A stretch of 64,000 nt of DNA from the NCBI RefSeq assembly GCF_003024155.1, contig NZ_CP028136.1:930001-994000 (forward strand), in the 5' to 3' direction. The stretch comes from Christiangramia fulva (GTDB lineage Bacteria > Bacteroidota > Bacteroidia > Flavobacteriales > Flavobacteriaceae). Shown here one piece after another: positions 52,862 to 63,700 of this stretch; position 1 is the stretch's first letter, and each line of letters opens with the position of its first letter. A program made the position numbers and the translations under genes. Under the pieces are notes generated by a model that worked only from the letters and a program-made list of their open reading frames with translations, did not search any database and had not been told where the DNA came from.

Positions 52862-54205
52862 ATGAAATTAAACATTTTTTTAATGATTTTTCTTTTACCA
52901 TTCTATCCGGTAATAGCTCAAGAGAATCAAAGGAATGAACAGGTTGTTGATGAAATGAAAAAGGCCGTGAAAACCGATCTGCTCGATAAATGGTATCCTT
53001 TGGCCATCGATAATGAGGACGGCGGATTTTACAGTGAAATCACCTATAACTTCAAGCTTGGTGAGAAGCAGGATAAAATGATCGTGACCCAGGCCAGGAA
53101 TGTATGGACGACCTCCAAAGCCTCGCAGCTCTACCCTGAACAGAAAGCCGAATATTTGCGGTATGCAGACCATGGTTTTCAGTTTTTAAAGGAGGTGATG
53201 TGGGATAAAAAGAATGGCGGATTTCACAATTTGGTGACCAAAGATGGAAAACCCATACTAAAGGAAGGCGAAGAAAAAACAGCCTATGGAAATTCCTTTG
53301 CACTTTATGCACTGGCGGCCTATTATGATGCTTCCGGAAATGAAGAGGCTTTGGAAATGGCAAAAAAGACTTTTTTATGGCTGGAAAAACACAGCCATGA
53401 CCCGGTGAACAAAGGCTATTATCAGTCTATGCAACTCGATGGCACTCCCATAGAGAGAGACAGCAGTTTTGCCTCCACCTCTGATGTGGGATACAAAGAT
53501 CAAAACAGCTCAATCCATTTGCTCGAGGCCTTCACCGAACTATACCATGTTTGGCCCGATCAACTGGTAGCCAAACGGCTGGAAGAACTATTATTACTCA
53601 TAAGGGACAGGATTGTTAGCGATAGGAATTATATGAACCTGTTTTTCACTCCCGACTGGAAAGCAGTGAGTTTCCAGAATGAAAGCCGGGAAAACATACA
53701 GAAGCATTACTATCTCGACCATGTTTCATTTGGGCATGATGTGGAAACCGCCTACCTGATGAAGGAAGCCTCGGAAGCCCTGCACAGGGATGATATTGAA
53801 AAAACGATCGCCAGAGGAAAGAAGATGGTAGATCATGCGCTGGAAAATGGCTGGGATAAGGAAAAAGGAGGATTTTATGACGGCGGTTATTATTTCAAAG
53901 GAGCCGATTCACTGGAGATCGTGAATAGCGATAAAAACTGGTGGTCCCAGGCGGAAGGCCTGAACAGCCTCCTGCTCATGGACGAACTTTTTCCTAATGA
54001 CCCGCACAACTACCGGGATCACTTCGAGCAACTCTGGAAATATACCAAGACCTATTTAATGGATGACCGGTTTGGCGGCTGGTATGAATGGGGCCAGGAT
54101 ACCCGGCCCGAGACTAAAAACGATCTAAAAGGACATATCTGGAAGGCCACTTACCATGACTTCCGGGCACTTACGAACTGCATCAAAAGGCTTGAAAAGA
54201 ATTGA
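52862..54205 (+). CDS. AGE family epimerase/isomerase with signal peptide
   Basis: A 447-residue (alpha/alpha)6-barrel protein of the N-acylglucosamine 2-epimerase family; cellobiose/mannobiose 2-epimerases are the likely group. Family marks are DNEDGGFYSEITYNF, TQARNVWTTSKAS near 78, KTAYGNSFALYALAAYY near 140, HVSFGHDVETAYLM near 290, and WWSQAEGLNSLLLMDE near 360. It starts with a signal peptide (ends PVIAQ near residue 20), whereas characterised mannobiose 2-epimerases act in the cytoplasm. It would isomerise reducing-end mannose or glucose of released disaccharides. It stands alone on the plus strand inside the locus. Confidence 0.85.
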   Translation: MKLNIFLMIFLLPFYPVIAQENQRNEQVVDEMKKAVKTDLLDKWYPLAIDNEDGGFYSEITYNFKLGEKQDKMIVTQARNVWTTSKASQLYPEQKAEYLRYADHGFQFLKEVMWDKKNGGFHNLVTKDGKPILKEGEEKTAYGNSFALYALAAYYDASGNEEALEMAKKTFLWLEKHSHDPVNKGYYQSMQLDGTPIERDSSFASTSDVGYKDQNSSIHLLEAFTELYHVWPDQLVAKRLEELLLLIRDRIVSDRNYMNLFFTPDWKAVSFQNESRENIQKHYYLDHVSFGHDVETAYLMKEASEALHRDDIEKTIARGKKMVDHALENGWDKEKGGFYDGGYYFKGADSLEIVNSDKNWWSQAEGLNSLLLMDELFPNDPHNYRDHFEQLWKYTKTYLMDDRFGGWYEWGQDTRPETKNDLKGHIWKATYHDFRALTNCIKRLEKN

Positions 54206-54209
54206 ATTC

Positions 54210-55418
54210 TTAGCTTTTCAGTCGCAGCGTCAATACATCGTGAGAAGGCAGGCTGGCTTCCAATTCCTTTTGTGTGCTGCCCATTGATGTATGCTTCCAG
54301 ACATCATATAGCTTATACTGGGCATTATTGAAATCGACCTTATAGGAAAAATCAGGGTCTTCGAAGGGATGATCTTTCCAGTTAAAATCTATTTTCCTTT
54401 CCTGTTCTGAACGATTTAAAAATGTCACCGCCCATTCATCATTTGCCAGGGGCTTCACCCAGACTTCCAGCCCGTCATCTTCAGAATACTTGAACGCCTG
54501 AACTCCAAGCCTGTCCTGGTTAATAGAAATCACATCCTTATTAGTAAGGATAGCCCGGGTAGTTTCATTCATATTTCGAAGATCATTGCCGGCTATGAGA
54601 GGCGCAGCGATCATGCACCACATCGTAAAATGCGCCCTGTCTTCGCTGGTGCTCATCCCGTTACCCACTTCAAGCATATCAGGATCGTTCCAGTGCCCGG
54701 GGCCGGCATAATTACGAAGTCCTTTTTGCATATCCAGAATCCGCAGGATTCCCCAGGAAGACCAGTCCCCGTGATCTTCTTCGCAATCCCAGCAGGGGTA
54801 GATATCACCTGTAGTTCTCCAGAGGTGGCCTATATCTTCAGCCCATTCCCAGGGTTGATTGTCACCCCATTCACAAATGCTTAAAACGATAGGTTTGCCC
54901 GCCTCATAAAGTGCATCGCGCATGGTGAGATATGCTCCTTCTGCCTTAAGCCCTTCGGTATTGCACCAGTCGTATTTCAGGTAATCCACGCCCCATTCGG
55001 CATAGGTTTGAGCATCCTGGTATTCCCTTCCGCGGCTGCCTGGTTTTCCACCGCAGGTTTGCCAGCCGGCATCGGAATAAATCCCGAATTTCAGGCCTTT
55101 GGAGTGCACATAATCAACGAGTGCCTTCATCCCCGATGGAAACTTTTCCTTATTGGCATGGATAAAACCCTTTTCATCACGCTCCCCGTGCCAGCAGTCA
55201 TCTATGATGATATATTCATACCCGGCGTCTTTCATACCTGAAGCCACCATGGCATCGGCTGTTTCACGAATTAATTCTTCATTCACGTCGCAGGCGAACT
55301 TATTCCAGGAATTCCAACCCATAGGGGGCGTTTGGGCAAGGTCATCAAATTTTTGACAGAAACCCTTAGCGCCCATACAGAACAAAAAGATGAATAAGAA
55401 GTACTTAGTTTTTACCAT
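54210..55418 (-). CDS. GH27 alpha-galactosidase
   Basis: Removes alpha-1,6-galactose side chains, as on galactomannan. 402 residues with a signal peptide (ends KGFCQ near 22). GH27 marks: PPMGWNSWNKFACDV near 31-45, YEYIIIDDCWHGERDE, KFGIYSDAG, the nucleophile Asp in DYLKYDWCNTEG near 153, and the acid/base Asp in GHWNDPDMLEVGNG near 240. A short C-terminal beta domain completes it. It is convergent with the epimerase gene (four bases between stops) and lies after the terminator of the SusCD operon. Confidence 0.95.
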   Translation of the reverse strand: MVKTKYFLFIFLFCMGAKGFCQKFDDLAQTPPMGWNSWNKFACDVNEELIRETADAMVASGMKDAGYEYIIIDDCWHGERDEKGFIHANKEKFPSGMKALVDYVHSKGLKFGIYSDAGWQTCGGKPGSRGREYQDAQTYAEWGVDYLKYDWCNTEGLKAEGAYLTMRDALYEAGKPIVLSICEWGDNQPWEWAEDIGHLWRTTGDIYPCWDCEEDHGDWSSWGILRILDMQKGLRNYAGPGHWNDPDMLEVGNGMSTSEDRAHFTMWCMIAAPLIAGNDLRNMNETTRAILTNKDVISINQDRLGVQAFKYSEDDGLEVWVKPLANDEWAVTFLNRSEQERKIDFNWKDHPFEDPDFSYKVDFNNAQYKLYDVWKHTSMGSTQKELEASLPSHDVLTLRLKS

Positions 55419-55450
55419 TCCTATTTATTTTAAAATTTTCAAAAAAAGAA

Positions 55451-55473
55451 ATTCCCTGCTATAAACAGGGAAT
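55451..55473 (-). terminator. Rho-independent terminator after the FAS1 lipoprotein gene
   Basis: Stem ATTCCCTG/CAGGGAAT with a seven-base loop. On the minus strand it is followed by TTCTTTTTTT. It ends the SusC-SusD-SGBP-FAS1 transcript before the GH27 gene. Confidence 0.8.
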
Positions 55474-55510
55474 ATTCTTCGTGAACTATTAAGCTAATAC
55501 AACAATTAAA

Positions 55511-58003
55511 CTACAATTTTTCAAATCTCACATTGTCTATTGCAAAATTGAGAAGTACATCCGCGCCTTCGAAAGCCATTCCAAATTCAGCATCTATAAG
55601 ACTAAAATCTGGCACTCCGAGCACTGACAAGGGAATACTGACAGTTTCCCATTCACCATCGGTATCAAATGCATCCCCGCTATCATTCCATGGCTCCCAA
55701 TCATAGAAAGCATCTACTCCATCGGCATCATGAAAGCGAATTCGGAATGTACCCTGTGAAATAGGTTCTATGGTATAAATATCAAATTTCAGGACATAAT
55801 CATTCACATCGGCGCCCACCATATCAGCTCCGTAGAAAGTAGAATGGTCATTCCTCCAGAATAAATCTACCCAGCCTGTACCGCCGGTCTGGAAGTTGGC
55901 ACGACCATAATTACTTCCGTCCAATGTAATTGCGGCATCATTTTCAACATTTACATTTCCCCACCAGGGATCTTTTCCATCCCAGTCAAAGAATACGGCA
56001 TCGGTATCTGTGACGGGATCTGGGCCGCCACAACCAGGAGTATCAAAACGTACATTATCGATGGCAAAATTCAACAGCACATCGGCACCCTCGAATGCCA
56101 TTCCAAATTCCGCATCAATCTGGCTAAAATCAGTAACCCCAATTTCAGCTAAAGGAATTTCAATGGTTTCCCAACCGTCGGTATCAAAGGGTTCTCCGGT
56201 ATCGTTCCAGGGCTGCCAGTCATAGAATACATCATTGCCATCGGCATCATGAAAACGAATTCGGAATTTACCTGCCGAAATTGGTTCCAAAACATTGATA
56301 TCAAATTTGAGAGAATAGTCACTGATATTCGTACCTACCACGTCGGCGCCATAGAAAGTAGAATGATCATTTCTCCAGAAGAGGTCAACCCATCCGGTGC
56401 CACCTGTCTGGAAATTGGCTCTACCATAACTTTCCCCATCCAGAGAAAGAGAAGCATCATTTTCAGGGGTCACATTTCCCCACCATTGATCTTTTCCATT
56501 CCAGTCAAAGAATACCAGACTTTCGTCTTTTACGGGGCACTGGCCTCCTTCGGCAGTTTCTATACCAAGAGCGCTTACCAGATCGGCAGGCACGAGAACC
56601 CGGTTAATTTCATGAATGACGCCGTTAGTTGCGCCTACGTTTGCATTTACGATCTGAGAAGGGATTGCCTCTTCGAAACTTGGTCGTAATCTTGCATTTT
56701 CTCCACTAAGATCAGCAGTTATTTCATCACCATACACAGTAGAAATCGTTCCTCCGTCAGTCAACTGGCTAGACATGAGAACTCCGGCATGCAGGTGATA
56801 ATTCAATAATTCTTTCAGAATTTCTATTTCTTCAGGAGTATCAAAATCATCAAGGCTGTCGAAATTATTTATAGTAGCGAACAGCGCGGTAAATGCATCG
56901 TTATTTGGAACGAAGGCGGTATATTCTTCCGAAGTTAAGGCACTGGTAAGACCAGCCTTTTCTATAGCTGCCAGGAAAGTAGTATAGCCTTTATCTTCAC
57001 TGCGTTCTTTAATGTCAAGCGTGGCACTAAGAATATCCTGAAAAACGCTTTCAGGAAGAAGTACCTTATCCACGCCATGCACCACACCGTTTATGGCCTG
57101 AATATCGGTCATTCCAAAACCGGCAGTATCATAACTTCCATCCGTGATTACAAGATCGTCTCCTACGGAAAGGGTTCCCCCCTGCATCGTAGTATAAGTT
57201 TCCCCACCTATTGCATCGGAACGCAGATTTTCACCTGTAACTGCGTGATACATCAGAATTTCCTGTAGCACATCGGTAGGCACATCGCTTAAATTAGACC
57301 ATCCGAAGGCTCCATTAAGCTGTGCCATTAAATTTTCAAAAGCCGCATTAGTGGGAGCAAATAAAGTAAGAGGATAATTTTCACTTTCAGGGTCATTTAA
57401 AGAAAGAGCATCACCCAGATCAGCCAATTCAATTGCTTCAGCAAGAGAAGAAAATTCAGGGTTTGCCTGCGCCTGTGTGACTACAGTTGGCGGCACCAGT
57501 ACATTATCTATAACGTGTAAGACACCGTTGGTAGAGCCAATATCAAAAGAGCCACTTACCAGTGAAGCTGTCCCGTTAAGAGTTAAATCGCCATTTTTGT
57601 TTATGAAAAGGCTAAGGTTGTTCCCTCCGGGACCCGTTGCCATTGTGGTTTTATAACCCGAGGTTAAAGTAGAGGTGAAATCGGCCGTAACGGTACTGAT
57701 TACATGATTAAGCAGCAAATTTTCAAGCTCTTCGTCACTGTATGCCGACATATCTAAGTTCTCAAAGGCCGCATTATTTGGAGCGAAAACAGTGTAGGTG
57801 GAGGTGCTCCTAAAAGTCGAATCCAAACCGGTTTGCACCATGGCTTCAGAAAGCATTGACAATTGATCGGTTTGGGTGATGATCTCCGTTAAATTACGCG
57901 GATCATCTCCTAACTGAGGATAAATATCATCATCGTCATCACAGGAGCTCAAGCTTGTCAACACTAGCAGTATTAACAAATAATATATTCTGGATAATTT
58001 CAT
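55511..58003 (-). CDS. FAS1-domain surface lipoprotein with two duplicated C-terminal modules
   Basis: An 830-residue lipoprotein: lipobox SSC at residue 20, followed by DDDDD, an acidic export signal of the kind that sends lipoproteins to the cell surface in Bacteroidota. Three fasciclin (FAS1) domains lie at about 36-170, 178-317 and 325-473, each with 'YTVFAPNNAAF' and 'GVxHxIDxVLVP' type boxes. Two nearly identical modules follow (about 492-655 and 668-830), each starting FFDWNGKDQWWGN or FFDWDGKDPWWGN and ending FAIDNVRF. They have the look of a carbohydrate-binding beta-sandwich. It occupies the place of a surface glycan-binding protein after SusD. Confidence 0.85.
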   Translation of the reverse strand: MKLSRIYYLLILLVLTSLSSCDDDDDIYPQLGDDPRNLTEIITQTDQLSMLSEAMVQTGLDSTFRSTSTYTVFAPNNAAFENLDMSAYSDEELENLLLNHVISTVTADFTSTLTSGYKTTMATGPGGNNLSLFINKNGDLTLNGTASLVSGSFDIGSTNGVLHVIDNVLVPPTVVTQAQANPEFSSLAEAIELADLGDALSLNDPESENYPLTLFAPTNAAFENLMAQLNGAFGWSNLSDVPTDVLQEILMYHAVTGENLRSDAIGGETYTTMQGGTLSVGDDLVITDGSYDTAGFGMTDIQAINGVVHGVDKVLLPESVFQDILSATLDIKERSEDKGYTTFLAAIEKAGLTSALTSEEYTAFVPNNDAFTALFATINNFDSLDDFDTPEEIEILKELLNYHLHAGVLMSSQLTDGGTISTVYGDEITADLSGENARLRPSFEEAIPSQIVNANVGATNGVIHEINRVLVPADLVSALGIETAEGGQCPVKDESLVFFDWNGKDQWWGNVTPENDASLSLDGESYGRANFQTGGTGWVDLFWRNDHSTFYGADVVGTNISDYSLKFDINVLEPISAGKFRIRFHDADGNDVFYDWQPWNDTGEPFDTDGWETIEIPLAEIGVTDFSQIDAEFGMAFEGADVLLNFAIDNVRFDTPGCGGPDPVTDTDAVFFDWDGKDPWWGNVNVENDAAITLDGSNYGRANFQTGGTGWVDLFWRNDHSTFYGADMVGADVNDYVLKFDIYTIEPISQGTFRIRFHDADGVDAFYDWEPWNDSGDAFDTDGEWETVSIPLSVLGVPDFSLIDAEFGMAFEGADVLLNFAIDNVRFEKL

Positions 58004-58035
58004 GAGTGTGTGTTTTATTATCAGTTTTTTTGAGA

Positions 58036-58060
58036 TGTCCCGGAAGCCATATCCGGGACA
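58036..58060 (-). other. Intercistronic hairpin between the two surface lipoprotein genes
   Basis: TGTCCCGGA (58036-58044) pairs perfectly with TCCGGGACA (58052-58060). The minus strand shows no T run after it, so it is more likely an mRNA processing or stabilising element than a full terminator. Confidence 0.5.
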
Positions 58061-58095
58061 CGTTCATAGTTTTTTAATTATCCTTTTTCCAGATT

Positions 58096-59178
58096 TTACA
58101 GGAAACCAAAATCATCTATATAAAATATATACTGTGCTTTACCTGTATTGGAAGACTCCTGGAAATCCAGACGGAAAATAGTGTTTGGTTCTCCTCCATT
58201 CGGATAAAAATTCGAAAGAGGGATCACAACTTTCTTCCATTCCCCAGGAATAAGTTCGATTTGCTGATGAGTAGCATTTCCATCAAAATCATTGATCGCA
58301 AGCGTCACAGAATCGCCCGGAGCGCCGGTCCCGTAAAGAGATACGGTGATAGCTTCATATTGATCGAAAGGAATATCAGGAGCGAGGAATGTAATACCAG
58401 ACCATCCTTCTCTAACGCTTTTTATCGAATATTCGCCTAAAGCTGGATCGGTGTTCTGAGCATCAAATGTTCCACCCCACTGGCTCATTTCCCAATCTGG
58501 GTTCAGAGCATCGATGAAAATTGAATAACTAAATCCATAGGATTCCGATTGAGCCACAGCGCCTCTTGATGTTTCAAGATAAATATAAGCCTGTTCTACT
58601 CCGGAAGGCACCGCTACGGTCACTTCGGTTTCAGAAACTGAAAGAATTTCGGCTTCTCTTTCAACTAAATTTCCGTTCTCCTCAGACCCTGAAACGAAGG
58701 TCACTTTAGTTGTCTCAGAAAAATCCCCTCCATGAAGAGTTACCGTTTTAACTCCATCAACAGTAGCTTCGGTATACTCTTCAATGGTAAGAAGTGAAAA
58801 GTCATATTCCGTTGTACCGTATAAATTAACAAGAGTCATCTTGTTATTCTGACCCACGTAGGGTGCATTTTCAGGAATAGTCACAAAAGTGAGCTCATCT
58901 GTAGTCAATGCCGGATTAAAGCCAGCCTGTACCCCATTGAAATAAATTTCTGTTAAGGAAGCCAAATTCTTCCCCCGAATTATATATGTATTTTCAAGTA
59001 CCCCCTGGGTCACAGGGATATCTTCCCGGGCCTCTGAGACGCTGGTTACTACCGGAGGCTCTTTAGCTGAATCTATCGATTCCGTAGCAAATTCATCCTC
59101 ACATGATACTAAAGAAAATACACTAATTAGCAGTATCATGAAGGAAAAGAATCCTTTATTTAATGTTCCTTTTTTCAT
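58096..59178 (-). CDS. TIG/IPT-domain surface glycan-binding lipoprotein (SGBP, SusE/F-like position)
   Basis: A 360-residue lipoprotein with lipobox LVSC at residue 26 followed by EDE, a surface-export pattern. Two IPT/TIG-like beta domains (about 40-125, YIIRGKNLASLTEIYFNG; and 125-215, VTLHGGDFSETTKVTFVSG) precede a C-terminal beta-sandwich (about 225-360, ending YIFYIDDFGFL) likely to bind the glycan. This is the usual build of the SGBP encoded just after SusD in beta-mannan and other hemicellulose loci. It starts 16 bases after the SusD stop. Confidence 0.87.
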   Translation of the reverse strand: MKKGTLNKGFFSFMILLISVFSLVSCEDEFATESIDSAKEPPVVTSVSEAREDIPVTQGVLENTYIIRGKNLASLTEIYFNGVQAGFNPALTTDELTFVTIPENAPYVGQNNKMTLVNLYGTTEYDFSLLTIEEYTEATVDGVKTVTLHGGDFSETTKVTFVSGSEENGNLVEREAEILSVSETEVTVAVPSGVEQAYIYLETSRGAVAQSESYGFSYSIFIDALNPDWEMSQWGGTFDAQNTDPALGEYSIKSVREGWSGITFLAPDIPFDQYEAITVSLYGTGAPGDSVTLAINDFDGNATHQQIELIPGEWKKVVIPLSNFYPNGGEPNTIFRLDFQESSNTGKAQYIFYIDDFGFL

Positions 59179-59193
59179 GTTATATTTTTTAGT

Positions 59194-60789
59194 TTATTGT
59201 CCGTCTTCAAAATCATATGGCACCGGCGGTTCAAGTAAGGCAGGGTTATTCTGTGTTTCATTACTAGGGTAAGGAAACAGTAGATCATCTGCCGTTGGAG
59301 TATAATGTTCAGAGTTCACCGTTGGAGGGTCAGTATCATTATTGAAGGTTCCTCTTTCGGTATTCGATAAGTAATCGATAGCAAATTCCGGCCCTCTTCT
59401 AACTACATCATACCACCATTCGAATTCAAAAGCAAGTTCAATTCTTCTCTCGTGAAATACATCTTCCAGTGTAGGGTTTTCAAGATCTTCCAGCCCGGCT
59501 CTGCGACGAACTTTATTGAGAGATTCTACACCTTTTTCGTATGGACCGCCACCTCTTAGTGCTGCTTCCGCATTGATCAGAAGGAGTTCTCCATATCGTA
59601 AGATGTACGTATTATTGGGATAACTTTGCATGGCTCCTCCTCCATTCGTGGATGGATTCCCTACTACATATTTTTTAATACCCACATTTGTTCCCTGGTG
59701 GTTTACATTTTCTGAAACCGTGTACCCCCCATTTAAATCGGGATAATAAGCTCCCGGGGCCATGATAGTGGCATAATATCTTAAATCCTCATCTGTATCT
59801 TCATAAGCAGCCTGAAGGTCTAAAGATGGACCGATAGCCGACCAGCCATCAGAAAACCCGGTAATTCCGGCCTGGGCGAAAAGAGACTGTAACCCATTCC
59901 CTTCTGCATACTGCCCGGAAGTAGACCACTGCAGTGCAAAAATAGATTCGGGATTATTATCATTCGCGGTTAGGAAAAGATCGTAATAGCTTCCCGAAGG
60001 ATCCCCATCTTCAGCATCCCCTCCGTAGAGTTTAAATTCCCCCGAATTGATAACTTCTTCTGAAAGCTGATAGGCTTTAGACCAGTCTTCCTGGTAGAGA
60101 TAAATTTTAGATAGCATCGCTTTTGCCGAACCACTGGAAACCCGTGCATTTTCATCATAATTGGAACCTCTTGTTTTATCTTCGAGATTTTCCATCGCAA
60201 ATTCAAGATCCCTTATAATGAACTTATATACATCTTCTACCGGATTTCTTGGAACCACAGGTTCTAAAACATACTCAGTATTATCGGCGATGATTGGAAC
60301 GGACCCAAAAATCCTCACCAAATAAAAATAAGCGGTAGCTCTTATAAATCTTGCTTCCCCCAGGGCGTTGTTCAACACCTCTGGTGAAACATCGGGCCCA
60401 ACAGCTTTAGGTAAAGTGTTTATCAGCGAGTTTGACTGAGCAATTACTGCATACAGAGATTCCCATGCCTGAGTAAGGGTTCCATGCTCACCGGTGATGG
60501 CAAAGTTGTCAAAATCGGCATTTCGAGGATCCCATGTGCGACCGTTACCAGAACTCAACTCCCCAATTGCCCATGCTACATTAGTGATAAAATTATACCA
60601 GGGTTTGGAGTATAGATGATTTGTTGAAGCCCTTACCTGAGCATCTGTTTTATAGAAGGTATCAACACTGTAAGAATCTTCCGGTGGTCTTTCTAAAAAG
60701 TCTTTGCTACAGGAAGGGAAGCATAGCAAAACAGCTATGGCAGCTCCAATCATCAAGAACTTTGATTTGAATAAATTCTTCATCTTCAT
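59194..60789 (-). CDS. susD: SusD/RagB family starch-binding-type lipoprotein
   Basis: Surface lid of the SusCD oligosaccharide importer. About 531 residues, lipobox PSC near residue 26 (CFPSCSKDFLERPPED). The all-helical TPR-like fold is shown by EARFIRATAYFYLVRIFGSVPI, SGSAKAMLSKIYLYQEDWSKAYQ and the C-terminal LLINAEAALRGG, NKVRRRAGL, FHERRIELAFEFEWWYDVVRRG. An upstream ATG at 60807 lies inside susC; the ATG at 60789, four bases after the susC stop, is preferred. Partner of the SusC gene directly upstream. Confidence 0.96.
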   Translation of the reverse strand: MKMKNLFKSKFLMIGAAIAVLLCFPSCSKDFLERPPEDSYSVDTFYKTDAQVRASTNHLYSKPWYNFITNVAWAIGELSSGNGRTWDPRNADFDNFAITGEHGTLTQAWESLYAVIAQSNSLINTLPKAVGPDVSPEVLNNALGEARFIRATAYFYLVRIFGSVPIIADNTEYVLEPVVPRNPVEDVYKFIIRDLEFAMENLEDKTRGSNYDENARVSSGSAKAMLSKIYLYQEDWSKAYQLSEEVINSGEFKLYGGDAEDGDPSGSYYDLFLTANDNNPESIFALQWSTSGQYAEGNGLQSLFAQAGITGFSDGWSAIGPSLDLQAAYEDTDEDLRYYATIMAPGAYYPDLNGGYTVSENVNHQGTNVGIKKYVVGNPSTNGGGAMQSYPNNTYILRYGELLLINAEAALRGGGPYEKGVESLNKVRRRAGLEDLENPTLEDVFHERRIELAFEFEWWYDVVRRGPEFAIDYLSNTERGTFNNDTDPPTVNSEHYTPTADDLLFPYPSNETQNNPALLEPPVPYDFEDGQ

Positions 60790-60793
60790 ATTT

Positions 60794-63700
60794 TTATAAT
60801 TCAACATTCAGCCCCATTGTAAATGTTCGGGGCGATGGGTAACGCCCATTATCAACCCCCATGAGCAGGGCATTTTGGTTATAATTCCCTACTTCCGGGT
60901 CATATCCTGAATAGTTGGTTAGAGTGTATAAATTCTGGACGCTGCCATAAATTTTAAGATAGCTTAGTCCTATTTTTTTAGTAGTGCGGGCGGGTAAGGT
61001 ATAGCCCAGGGTTAGGTTCTGTACTCTAAGATAGGAACCATCTTCAATATATCTATCGGAAATATTAATGTTTGGAGTATCATTACGCGCTAAACGAGGT
61101 GAGCTGGCATCCGGATTATCTATCGACCAGTAATCCAGTACAGAAGGCGCCTGGTTCACATAGTAGCTATTGGCCGCCGTAAGCGTTCTATTTACCGCAT
61201 TGAAAATATCATTCCCGTAAGATCCCTGTAGGAAAATGGAAAGATCAAAAGCCTTATAAGTGAAATTGTTCTGGAAACCGAAAGTAAAGTCGGGATGCGG
61301 GTTACCAATTACGGTTCTATCATCGTTATTGATAACTCCGTCACCGTTGATATCTTTAAATTTAACATCCCCAAGCCAGGTTGAACTGAAAAGTGCATCT
61401 TCGAACGGACGTCCAAACTGAATTGGAGCCCCTTCTATATCAGAAGTGGTTCTGAATAAGCCTTCCACCTGGTAACCGTAAAACATTCCAACGGGCTCAC
61501 CTACTTTAGTCTGGGTAATATTCTGATTAGAATCATTTAGACTCAGATCTCCATTAATAGTCAAATCTCCCAGGAGTTCAGTAACCTTATTATCATAATG
61601 GGAAAAAGTCAAAGATGATTTCCAGTTAAAATCATGCTCTCCCAGCGTGGAATAACTCAGAGTAATATCAAAGCCTTTATTTACCATTTCGCCGAGATTT
61701 ACCCAGGGAGCGGTAATGGCACCGGGAGAATTCCCACCGGTCACAAAATCAGTCACCGCCAGTTGATACAAAAAGTCTTTTGAGACTTTACGATACACCT
61801 CAACCGTGGCATTTAATCTTGAATTTAAAAGTCCAAAATCAACTCCAATATTTGTTTGGGTAGAAGATTCCCAGGTTAAATCGGGATTTTCGTAATTAGC
61901 GAATTCAAAGCCTGTTCCCAAGCCCGTACTTATAGTATTCAATCTTACACCGTATGCAAAATTTGGAATGGCCTGGTTTCCAACTTCACCATAACCTCCA
62001 TAGATTTTAATATTTTGAAGGGCTTCAAAGTCTTCCATAAAACTTTCATTTGAAAGTCTCCAGGAAGCAGAAACTGAAGGGAAGTACCCCCATTTGTGTC
62101 CTTCGGCAAACTTGGAAGATCCATCTGCCCGCAAGGACGCAGTTAAATTATATCTGTTATCAAAAGAATAAATCAAACGGCCGAAGTAAGATTCCAGAGC
62201 TGAGCTACCTTTATACTGATCTGTATAATCGTTAGCATCTCCTGTACCAAGAACCGGAACATCATTGCTTACAAAATCTCCGTCCTGGGCTATTACTCCT
62301 CCCCAGGAAGATTCCTGCACTTCCTGCCCTGCAAGGAAGGTCACATCATGCTTTTCATTAAAGGTATCATGGAAAGTAAGAAGGTTTTTTATGATCCAGA
62401 AATCATTGTTTTCCCTTCTTACGCTTAAGCTGTTTTCACCTCTTTCCAAGGCTCCATAAGTAAAAGTGGGCTGGAAACGATCATTCAGGTTATACCCGAA
62501 ATCTCCTCCAAATTCTGTTCTGAAGCTAAGGTTATCGGCAATTGTAAACTCTGCAAAAAGATTTCCAAAGAGTCTGTTTCTGGTGAGTTTATTGTCTATA
62601 CTCAATGCTTCTGCAATCGGATTCCTTATACCAAATGCGATCTCATCGGCAGTAACCGGCCCCGCGAATGATCCATCGGGATTATATACTGCTCTGGCAG
62701 GATTATTTAATAATGACAATGAAATAATACCATTACTGGCATTGTTCAAAGTAATTTTGTCATTTGTTCTACTTCCGGTCATGGTGATACCGGTTTTTAT
62801 CCAGTCATTGATCTCAGCATTGACATTAGCCCTAACTGTAATTCTGTCAAAACCTGAACCTATAACAGTTCCTTCCTGATCGGTATAGGAAGAAGAGATA
62901 TAATAATCTATTTTTTCCGAAGCGCCTGAAAAAGACAGTTCATGGTTTGTCTGCATGGCATTGTCAAAAATTTCAGCCTGCCAGTCAGTCCCCCGGCCTA
63001 ATAAACTGGGATTTAGAAATTCAATTTGCTGATTCAGGCCGTAAATTGCCCCAATCGTGTTCTGCAATTCAGCATACTGCTGAAGATTCATTACATCAAT
63101 TTTATTGGTAGGCTGCTGAATAGCGGCGTATGTACTATAGCTAAGTTTCCCTTTTCCCTTTCTTCCTTTTTTTGTGGTTATAATTACCACACCATTAGAA
63201 CCTCGCGATCCATAAATAGCCGTAGCCGATGCATCTTTTAAAATATCGATAGACTCGATATCATTAGGATTCAATGCTGCCAAAGGACTAACATCGGTTT
63301 CTCCTTCCCCGTCAGCAGTTGATCTTCCACTGGTGGCTATATTCCTGGAATCCCCAGAAACCGGAACACCATCTATTATATACAAGGGTTCGCTGGAGCC
63401 CGTAATAGTATTAACTCCACGGATTTTAACCGACACTGAAGCCCCGGGACGACCTGAGTTCTTGGTGACCATTACCCCTGCGGCCCTACCTTGCATCAAT
63501 TGATCGACACTCACCTGAGGAATATCATTCAGCTCCTCAGCATCAATCCTGGAAACAGAACCGCTGATATTCTCTTTCAGCTGTGAACCATAACCAATTA
63601 CGACAACTTCTTCAAGGCTTTCAGAATCTTCGTCGAGAGTAATACTTAAATTTTCCCCTCCGGAAACTTTTACTTCCTGGGTAACGAAGCCTACAAAGCT

